DNA from: Spongilla lacustris
Taxonomy: Eukaryota; Porifera; Demospongiae; Spongillida; Spongillidae
Direction: 5' to 3'
Assembly (NCBI GenBank): GCA_949361645.1
Contig: OX442421.1
Span: 7,999,844 to 8,063,843 of the forward strand
Length of the DNA stretch: 64,000 nt
Below, piece after piece: positions 52,359 through 64,000 of the stretch; positions within the stretch are counted from its first letter, which is position 1; each line of letters opens with the position of its first letter. The notes beneath the pieces are model-generated. The model was not told the DNA's origin, did not search any database, and worked only from the letters and a program-made list of their open reading frames with translations. The translations under genes and the position numbers were made by a program.

Positions 52359-52788
52359 TGTATGTGTGTGTGTGTGTCTGTGTGTGAACAAGTATGCTGT
52401 TGTGTTTCTCGTTAGAAAGTACTCAGGATGTCCAAAGAATATAACACTGCAGGGAAATCACAGCGATACAAAGTAATACAGCCTATGTCAAACTGTAGTA
52501 GAGCACGAAGAGAATGCACACTGACGTCTATTCCATGAATCATACACACAAGTTCTAGAACATGCATGCCCAACACATGTATAATTAACACCTAAAAGCA
52601 AGCCAGGTCATGCCAAAGCATGCTCCTTAACATATGCGGTGTACATTTCCATTGTGCATGAGCATATGTGTGCACTCACCTTCCTGGTACCCTTAGCAGT
52701 CTCTCTGCAGCATTCTTATCCACAGCCTTCCTGTTGTTCCCCTGCCCCTCCTCCACCAACTCCTCCCCATTCCATGATGCAGTCAGAA
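51277..52788 (-). CDS. TARBP2/PRKRA/Loquacious-like dsRNA-binding protein, 3' part
   Basis: Dicer-partner-type protein with dsRNA-binding domains (dsRBDs). Exons on the minus strand: 52680-52788 (C-terminal half of a dsRBD: ELVEEGQGNNRKAVDKNAAE), 52278 downward (KLQEILQRRGYPLPTYDL and SHKSTFTITLMM, a second dsRBD), 51590-51628 (DQLDALSDEEFAM) and a last exon 51277-51465 (third dsRBD-like: VMLCLISVEVKDDG, VAQGIGPTPSDAV, SGMRKLYP). The second dsRBD is interrupted by a 401-bp MITE (51684-52084), after which the host sequence resumes with LTKAEKLH. The 3' border of that exon, and whether splicing removes the MITE, are unresolved. 5' exons were not found. The order of domains fits TARBP2/PRKRA better than Staufen or ADAR. 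Confidence 0.75.
51684..52084. mobile_element. Foldback MITE with 9-bp target duplication inside the dsRBD gene
   Basis: Ends TAGCCTCGTCCCCAGGCCCT...AGGGCCTGGGGACGAGGCTA. Further inverted segments (GCGCATGCGC..., TTTGGAAACCATTCCGTATA...) make the element fold along most of its length. Flanks are GCTGTG GTG at 51675-51683 and the same 9 bp at 52085-52093. A 9-bp duplication fits Mutator-like elements, though terminal sequence alone does not prove the family. No coding sequence. Confidence 0.92.
52290..52388. repeat. (TG)n microsatellite
   Basis: About 100 bp, lying 12 bp upstream (gene strand) of the acceptor of the dsRBD exon beginning at 52278; it is part of that intron's polypyrimidine side. 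Confidence 0.92.
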
Positions 52789-53324
52789 CTCAGGCTGGTG
52801 CCCAGACTGCTTCTGCACCATCATTCTTGCAATGTTATTGCTGCCATTTTGTGAGTCAGGCTGGAAATGGGAAAAGAAACAATCAAAGTACAATGAATTA
52901 GACACAATTAATCCTCCGCTGCTGTATGTGGGTCTGGGAACAAGACTACATAAAAATGCACTGAATTCTTAGTGCAGCAATCAGTGCTGGATGAAATCAT
53001 TACACATCAGATGGCTGACCAGTCGTGACCCCTGAAGAGATGGCCAACACATAAGAGGTCTATGCATGCTATGCACTATTACTACATCCAGAGGTAAATT
53101 AACAAGATATTCCTTCCCTACATATATAATTACATAAACATACTTGTCTCCTGCCCTCGTGAATAATTGGGATCATCGATCAATACCCATTTCAATCATC
53201 AAGAATACATCGAGGTTAATGCATCCATTAAATCCACTACCACTACTAACTATAAACAACAACTAATGTGATGTCACCAGGAAGGATCCATGATTACACA
53301 ATCAACGACAGTAACAGTTGTAAT

Positions 53325-54176
53325 TCACATAGCAGTACATCTGCCAGCCTTCTTTTCTTCGTCCTCATCAATAGGATATTGATTCTCATCAGTAGGATAT
53401 TGATACTGAAAGGTAATCAACATCACCATAAAGCAGAGTGTCTATGTCCTTAACATGCATACAAGAGTATGTAGATCAAACTACTATTTGAGGTATTTAA
53501 TATTAAAAATTATACCTTACCTTTGCTAGAACAGCTCCAACCAAGGTATTAAATGCCTTGAAAAGCAATAGAATGGTGTGGTGAGTGACACAGTATACAC
53601 ACCAATTACCTCATTAACACTTGTGATGCCACTCTTAGGACTGGCTTCTCTGAAGGAGATTCCCAGACTTGAAGCCAGCTGCTGCCCCCTCTCTTTGCTG
53701 ATAACCCTCTCAGAGTCAAGATCATTCTTGTTCCCTACCAGCAGTACTTCAGCATCAGGACAACCCTGAAGTATGTAGCAAATTACCGTCAGTTGGCATT
53801 AGTTTGTTATAATTACTGTGACGTGCATTTGACATTAAGGGGGACCACAATTGTATTTTTAAAAGACCTCCTACACAAAGGTCATCCACACCTTGCATAT
53901 AGGAGGTTAACCCTTGTATAGAGGTGACCTCCATAAGTATGGACATGATTGACACAGCCAACATTATAACCACTTCTGATTCCCAGATTTATGATGGTAT
54001 AGGACTTTACTGAAGATGTTCCCTCCCCCCTTACAATTGTAATTGGTCCCAAAACAGGGATACAAATAATGTAAACTAGTCCCCAGACTGCACATCACCT
54101 TCCAAATCAACTCCAACCAGGATGGCAAGTTGTCAAAAGATGTCTGATTGGTGATGTCATACACCAATATGAACGC
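53325..54176 (-). CDS. Rab/Ras-like small GTPase, C-terminal half
   Basis: Four exons in phase on the minus strand: 54099-54176 (AFILVYDITNQTSFDNLPSW), 53610-53765 (EVLLVGNKNDLDSERVISKE and ISFREASPKSG), 53521-53556 (AFNTLVGAVLAK) and 53325-53405 (ending RCTAM). Visible GTPase motifs are NKND (G4) and ASPKSG in place of the usual SAK (G5). The C-terminus is a CAAX-type prenylation box, CTAM. The P-loop, switch I and switch II exons should lie above 54176, but I found none in the next 2.5 kb. It may have very long upstream introns, be a 5'-truncated duplicate, or have lost exons. The exact Rab subfamily cannot be named. Confidence 0.8.
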
Positions 54177-55544
54177 CTAGAAGAAAAGAGGTGATCATAT
54201 TTACAGGTATACAGGGGGTGTGGCTGCCCAAATACTTGTCATTGTCAGTATTGCCCCCTCCCTACCCACTTCTGAGCAGTAGCTAATAGATCCCCACACA
54301 CATGCACACACACACCATACACATCCATACACACATACACACACATGCCACACAGCACATATGCACATACACACAAATGCAAGGTGTAACATGTAAGTTT
54401 AATTAGTAATTATTAATAATGGAAGCTCAGAAATCGAAATAATACTATACATGTACAAAGTTGTAGTTACAATAAGTATATATATATATATATAAAATTA
54501 TAATTATAATTATAATTATAATTATATATATATACATGTCAGTACTGCCTTGTGACTGTATGCATTCCATACAATAACACATATGGAAAAAAATTAAATT
54601 AAAAAACAATGAAGAACTTACTAGGTACCAAAACACAATGGGTCTGTGGCTTGTTCAACAAGCAGTTGTACACATATGCCTTGTCATGGCTGTATGGTCA
54701 TTCCACAGAGGAGTTAAAAAAAACAAAATGTTGTTGATAAATATGCATAGTTGGGAGCCTTTCGAGTTGATGTACAAAACAGGCCAAATTAATAGAACGG
54801 TACTTATGGTTTGAATAAAGTACAGTTACAAACCTGGCTAACGGGAGCAGTGAAAAGACAAAGATAACTGTAAGGATATCAGCTTTTGCCTCAAACAGCA
54901 GTGGAAATTTGCCTCTTAAGGGTTAAGTAAAAACAGTTAAACGGTATATAGTTTAGAGGATTAACGAGGATCTCTAGCTCTCAGGGGCAAGATGATTAAA
55001 GTATACCCACCTCCCGGGCCCCACTTTTCATCATCAAAACTGGTCCACATTATAGGCGAGGAACATATGCATTTAGTAGTTAACCTAATAGCCATGGATG
55101 AATTTTTCTTCTACAGCAATTAAATCAGCATCATTAATTTTATCCAGTGTTATTTTTTGTAACACTACGCAGGACGATCATGTCCCATTGAGGCTCTTAA
55201 ATAATTTCTAAAGTAATTGATGCTGCTATGGTTAAAAGAATTTTTAAAAAGTACATTACGAGAATTTGGAAAAACATTTTTAACCACAGAAATACCAGGG
55301 TATTAAATTCTAGATTTTGTATGGGATTTGTACTTTCAATTTTTTTGAAGCATTTTGCAGCAAAGTGCACATAAAAGTTCTAAACCTCAACATCAGTTTC
55401 CAAGCCGTGTGCAACTATTGCGCAACTCATTTATAGATCGTCACAATGCATAAGACCTTTCTGACCTTTGAATAATTCCAAATTTTGTGTCCAGATCTAT
55501 TGGTGTATGCTCTTGCTAGCCTGCTGATTGACAATTCCTTACAT
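54177..55544. other. No recognised exons; AT dinucleotide tract
   Basis: (TA)n/(AATTAT)n at about 54477-54534. I searched this stretch for DTAGQ and GKS motifs of a GTPase on the minus strand and found none. Confidence 0.5.
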
Positions 55545-55835
55545 CTATTTCCACAATGCATTGTGTACTAGCCCGTTTAGGTGGGGGCCCTCTTCAACAC
55601 CTTCACTGCCTTTGTCTTCAGATCTTTCAGCATCACAACCAGCAGCAGCGTTTAGGAAGCAACCTTCATAGAACTTGCTTGAATTTATTTTGGCTTCGGC
55701 TTTCCCTTTTCCACTCTTCTCTTTATTTCTGACCTCTTGAATTTTATTAGCACATGACGTGACAGGTCCAAAAACCGCGAAGAATTGTTCTTTAAAAACA
55801 TTATACAGGCTTGGGCAAGTCTTTGCCTCTCTCAT
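55545..55835 (-). CDS. Small hypothetical ORF, 96 residues
   Basis: ATG to TAG without repeats, lysine/glutamate-rich middle (KEKSGKGKAEAK) and a cysteine pair. Not recognised. It may be a lone exon of a spliced gene or a chance ORF. Confidence 0.35.
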   Translation of the reverse strand: MREAKTCPSLYNVFKEQFFAVFGPVTSCANKIQEVRNKEKSGKGKAEAKINSSKFYEGCFLNAAAGCDAERSEDKGSEGVEEGPHLNGLVHNALWK

Positions 55836-56766
55836 TAAGAATCAGCTAACACCTACACGTAGCACAGCCAGCTTAAAGGCCTTCACAGCCAAATATTGAT
55901 AATTCATTGGATCACGTGATGCCTGTAGCCAGATACAGTAATAAGCTTTATGGTTGCTATGTACACATTGCAATAGTCATACACTGTTAGGATCTATATC
56001 ACTCAGCACCCTTGGGTCCTTAGCTGCCCTTGTTATTACAACCCAGGGCCTTCAGCCTCATTACTCCTGTCATACCAACTACCAACAGACCACCAACTCA
56101 TCCAACAGATCATGCCAGGATATTCAGGACAGCTTTCATTTTTTACTTCCATCAATTATCATTAGTATGCATAATAAATTAACCATCCCCTCCGCCTCCC
56201 CCGAATTTTGACCAACATGACGTGCCATGTCGATGGAGCTCCACTTTTGAGAAGATGTGCCTCCTATGTTAGCAGGATGACATTGGAAGTTAGGCTGGAA
56301 GGGAAATGGCTCAGGATGAAGGAATGCAAGCTGAGGAACTGAGGAACATGAGCTATGGGCATTGAAGCTTCATAGATTGGGAGATGGAGATATTGGAGCT
56401 CTCCAACCACTATAGGTGTTCCCCTCAATATACAGAGTACAGACTGATCTCTCCTTCATGCACACCACCATACCATCCTCCTCCCTTCTTCATTTCCATC
56501 CATGTTAGCTGAGTGGTGGTGATATTTGTCATTTTGGTAAGTTATTAACACATGTATGCTGCACTTCATTACAAAAGTGTTTAAAAGCACATACACATAG
56601 CACACCCACTTTCCTCAGCCACAAACAGACAAAGGAGACATGCATATATATATATTATTATTTATTGAAAGTCCTACCATTCAATGACTAAAACACAAAC
56701 TAAAATTCAGCTCGGAAATCCAAATCAAAACAACTCTAATCTATAGAATAACTACCAGCAAATGAA
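55836..56766. other. Intergenic, nothing recognised
   Basis: Unique sequence; one plus-strand ORF (55954-56211) with no protein-like pattern. Confidence 0.45.
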
Positions 56767-60399
<3,633 letters not shown>

Positions 60400-60412
60400 C
60401 TAAACAAACCAA

Positions 60413-61806
60413 AATTCATAATTCAATTTATAATAGGGTTTTACATATTCATCTATAAAAACAGTTAATTAACAAGGGCTAAAATGATGATGAAAACAAA
60501 CTACAAGAAATTGAAAGCGCAATAAATGAAAAATATGTTTTTAGTTGACTGATCCTGATTTAAAACTCAGCTGATTATTTTGGTTTACATGTAAAAAGTT
60601 GTGATCATCCGTGGACACACAGAAACATAATCTGAGGTGGTCGGTTTAAACAAGTTTTCAAAAGAAGGTTTTCTAATCTGCAAGGGGTTAATGTTTAATC
60701 TCCAACTCGTCATTCTTATTTAAGCGTAGTTAGTGTCCTTAATTAAGGATGATATATTGCCATGACGATGAGTATATAAGAGCAGCTTATTTCATTTTAT
60801 GGTTGTAGAGCTAGTTTATCATACTGATTTTAACAACCTGTTCCCATATAAGTGGAAGAAGTCTTTCGTAACAGTGAATTTGATGCAGCATATTGACAGA
60901 ATTATGAATGACAAAGTACCATAAATTTATATTTTCAGAAAGTTGGATGATTAAGCATTGCGTTAGGTCTTACACATTGGATATCAGGTGTGTGGTTTAT
61001 ACATTATCAGCAATTGATGTTTTGTTATGCCTTTTTAATAAAAAGAATTATAATTGCTTTGGTAGTCATTCAGTAAGCACAGTCTGTACCATTGGCACTG
61101 CCACTGCCAACTTGCAGTACAAGAAAAATGTAATTCTATGTACTGCTTTGCCATTCAAATGTTACTAATTCCAACTTGATGCCTTCAATTTCCCTATAAG
61201 GACTTGACAGATGACTGTAATAAAATTGATTTAATTATAGCTACCAAGCTGCTGCCATTGTTTTTACACTTCAGCATCATTCTTATGTAATGAGGTGTTG
61301 TACGTGTAATGCCTAGATCCCTTGTCTAGCACCTGAGTTATCTGTACATTTTTAGACACCGGTTTAGTGGTATGTAACTTGTTAGGAGCTGGCTTATAGG
61401 TTGTCAAACTGACTTTGTTAGGAGTCAGACAGGTTTTGCCTATAGTTGCTATAAATAGGTTATGCTGTACCAGTGGTATGTGTGCGGCGCCAGCTATAGA
61501 CTGGATACCACATGTATGGACCATGCTCCTTTTAAATAAGAACGATTGGAGATTAAATGTAAACCAGTTTGCCGATAATCATCTCAACTTAATGCATCTA
61601 GTCAATAATTGTGGACATAGCAATGCTTTGCTTTAGAGATACCTTCCATAGAAGTTACGTCAAAGTTACCTTTCTCCTATCCCATGGTACCTAAAACTTG
61701 CCATTCATAATAACGTTTGTCCTGATGGAAATGAATAAATATTTATAATGTCCTATACAGTGCATTGGAAGGTATGTGTATCATAAATAAGCTGAAAATC
61801 TCATTT
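60413..61806. other. About 1.4 kb with no recognised exon
   Basis: AT-rich sequence between the GTPase exon and the FN3 exon; likely intron if both belong to one gene. Confidence 0.4.
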
Positions 61807-61819
61807 TACATTTTCTCAC

Positions 61820-62101
61820 CATCTTCAGGTGTGTCAACAGTGATTGGAGTGCAGTAGTCTCCAAAATCCTCTGTCTTGGCCCTCACACATATGGTGTACT
61901 TAGTGTGTGGTTTAAGAGAGGTCAGCTCAGTACTGGTAGTGTCCCCAACAACATCATGAAGACATTCAGTTTCACCATGTGGAGTGTAGCTGACTTGATA
62001 GCCTCTAATGATACCATTTACATCATGAGGTGGCTGCCAAGATATGGTTATGGATGTGGGTTTGATACTGTCAGCCTTCAATCCGATTGGAGGAGAAGGA
62101 A
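61820..62101 (-). CDS. Fibronectin type III domain exon
   Basis: One 282-bp minus-strand exon with clear acceptor (CACTTAG) and donor (GTGAGA), in a single open phase of 94 codons. FN3 landmarks are SITISWQPP, GYQVSYTP, TELTSLKPHTKYTICVRAK and ITVDTPEDG. It is probably an internal exon of the Roc/death-domain gene or of a receptor further right. A decayed copy lies at 40219-40522. Confidence 0.88.
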
Positions 62102-63388
62102 CTAAGTGAGAAAAATGTTTTCACAATGATGAAATAGCCTATGATAACATTAATAACTGCTTAAATAGTCCACAAAAATGTTTTTGTTGCAATAAATATG
62201 GGTCATTTGCAAGCTCTTTTCAGTGTACATGTATATGCAATCTGACCAAATGACTTGAACTGGTACAGGCTTTTGTATCTAATAAAATGGTTGAGAAAAT
62301 AGCAAATTAAGCAGTAGATATCATAATTTTTTTGTCTATGAGAGTTGGGAACAAAATTTACAGTTTGATTAACCTACTGTGTTAGGGAGGGTGCTTCACT
62401 TTTAAAAAGTTGGCCTTATGTATTTGTTTTACGTCAGTATAACCAAGACTCCAGTTTTATTCCTTGTTGATGTACTGAATCAGTGGAGTGGTTCATCTTC
62501 GCCCAAATAACTTCCTACATTTTGCTGCATATCATTCTCAAGCTACAAACTTTTGATGTCATAATTATTGATGATTAATCATAGACAGCTTGTATGCAAC
62601 TTAATAAACAATTGTTTCATTGTTACTTTTGCAGCATAGTTCATACATTACTACAAACATCCCAAAGCTTGGATTTTGAAATCAGAGGATAATGTTTTTG
62701 AATCCTATAAACAGAGATCTTCATTTCAGAAAAAATTGTGTCCCAAATGTCATGGTGCAAGGCTATAGCAATTCAGATGGCAAAGCATGTAACCAATTAA
62801 AAAATATTTCACCACCTTTTGAGTACAAGATTTAACTGACACAATTGTAACAGGTTTGTTGGTGTGTAACAAAAGAAAATAACTAGAGCTCTAGTTGAAG
62901 TGGTTTTAATTTATTTCTTTTTTACACATGAGTACCATCACAAATTGTTTCAAGCCTTTGATTGGCTCTTCTCAATACATTCGAAGCAGTTTTTTATATG
63001 GATCACATCATGCAGCAGATAAACTGCCTTTGCAGATTTTATTTTTAATTAAGGAGCTCGATACAAATTAAAGTAAAAAGGAAACCTCTGGTATGGTTTG
63101 AGAGAGAAATATTTTTATCCACAGTCCGGACATACATCACATATATATATAATAATGAATTCTTATATTGTTTTAATGCTGCTTACACTTCGTTTCTTTA
63201 AGTGCTGCCTGCTCCATAGTAGGCTTCTGGGTAGTAGGTCTACTAAGATGTAAATCTAGCACTCTGTAAACAATGATGAAGACTTTCTCAGGGGTGGGCA
63301 ATGCATTAGGACAAAGCAGTATGGACACAAGCATGCATACCTATACCTATACATTGATATTGTTTGTGTGGGGGGAGGGGAGGGAGTG
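62102..63388. other. About 1.3 kb with no recognised exon
   Basis: AT-rich sequence; I see no domain exon on either strand. Confidence 0.4.
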
Positions 63389-63720
63389 TCACCTTTTCTT
63401 TGCACACACTTCACACATGAATGCAGGAGGTGGGTCTCTTGGTGTAATACGACAGTTATTGCATATCTTGTTCAAGCAAATGGGGCACTGCACACCACGC
63501 TTGAAAATTAAGCCAAATTCCTGCTTGCAGACAGAGCAACACCTTGAGCCAATGTACTCTATCTGTTGAGCTCTCCGAGATTCTATTTCCACTGACAGAA
63601 GCCTGTAGCAATGGTCAAATATGAATTGCAAGGGTATCGAGTAAGTTACAAACCTACAGCCTACCTTAGACGCTCTTCATTCCATGTGTTAAGTTCCTCA
63701 GCTGTGATTGGGCATCTCCA
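63389..63720 (-). CDS. RIM/rabphilin/Slp-type zinc finger, last two exons
   Basis: Exons about 63665-63720 (ending TWNEERLR) and 63389-63602 (phase matched). The second encodes a helix (LLSVEIESRRAQQIEYIG), then two zinc-binding sites in the pattern C-x2-C-x13-C-x2-C-x4-C-x2-C ending CEVCAKKR and a stop. This helix plus FYVE-like double zinc finger is the Rab27/Rab3-binding module of rabphilin, Noc2, RIM and synaptotagmin-like proteins. The stop directly after the finger suggests a short Noc2-like protein or a truncated relative. 5' exons lie beyond 63720 and probably outside the window. Confidence 0.72.
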
Positions 63721-64000
63721 AACTATTTTGAAAAGATAGGCATTGTGCTGTTATATTTTAGAATCATAGCAACGTCCCCCCAACCCCCTCAAAAAGGTGC
63801 TTAATCGACTTATTGTAGTGCCAAATACCATCCATTCTATGCATATGACTATTTAAATAAATGTGGTAGTCAAATTAAGCAGTACAATGGCTATCAGAAC
63901 TACTGAGTAATAGTTTTTAAAATTATATTATTGCACACTCTATAAAACAGTTAAAAACAAAATAATTATATTGACCCATATATATTTCATAATGTTATAC

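Overview
The window is nuclear DNA from an animal. Genes have many exons and short introns with GT-AG (twice GC-AG) borders, there is no operon or ribosome-binding-site organisation, and the readable genes are animal orthologues (CUL5, p90RSK, EED, PEX7, MYCBP, CMSS1, UPRT, a lipid phosphate phosphatase). The small intergenic distances, abundant CA/TG arrays, recurrent ACATGTACATGT words, non-LTR retroelement debris, and a Roc-like GTPase plus death-domain gene suggest an early-branching marine invertebrate, perhaps a demosponge. That placement is an inference only.

Bases 1-28,700 are gene-dense. In order: the 3' half of CUL5 (+); an SH3BGRL-like gene (-); an Mpv17/PMP22-family gene (+); UPRT (-); a complete 23-exon p90 ribosomal S6 kinase (-); MYCBP (+); CMSS1 (+); an unrecognised five-exon gene (+); EED (-); and PEX7 (+). 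EED and PEX7 are head to head with 75 bp between start codons. I rebuilt most of these models exon by exon by reading splice junctions and checking codon phase. A striking feature here is that many minisatellites begin at, or include, a 5' splice site.

Bases 28,700-46,100 are mostly accessory DNA. They hold one hypothetical ORF, a THAP-domain pseudogene, a decayed non-LTR reverse transcriptase, a 1.57-kb foldback element with TA flanks, a five-exon lipid phosphate phosphatase (the one intact recognisable gene), and more retroelement 3' fragments. They also hold a stray copy of a fibronectin-III exon, a 132-bp-arm hairpin, a decayed PIF1/Helitron-type helicase facing an inverted copy of its own 5' part, and a (GGA)n array of about 1.6 kb.

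Bases 46,100-64,000 hold an intronless ORF with a J-like region, ankyrin repeats and an ADP-ribosyltransferase-like domain. There is also a TARBP2/PRKRA-like double-stranded-RNA-binding gene interrupted by a foldback MITE with a perfect 9-bp target duplication. The rest are the 3' half of a Rab-like GTPase, a large Roc-like GTPase with a C-terminal death domain, a fibronectin-III exon, and a RIM/rabphilin/Slp-type zinc finger at the right edge.

Functionally the genes are unrelated housekeeping and signalling functions, with no operon-like pathway. The immune-type genes at the right end (GTPase-death domain, ankyrin-ART, dsRNA binding) are a loose group worth attention.
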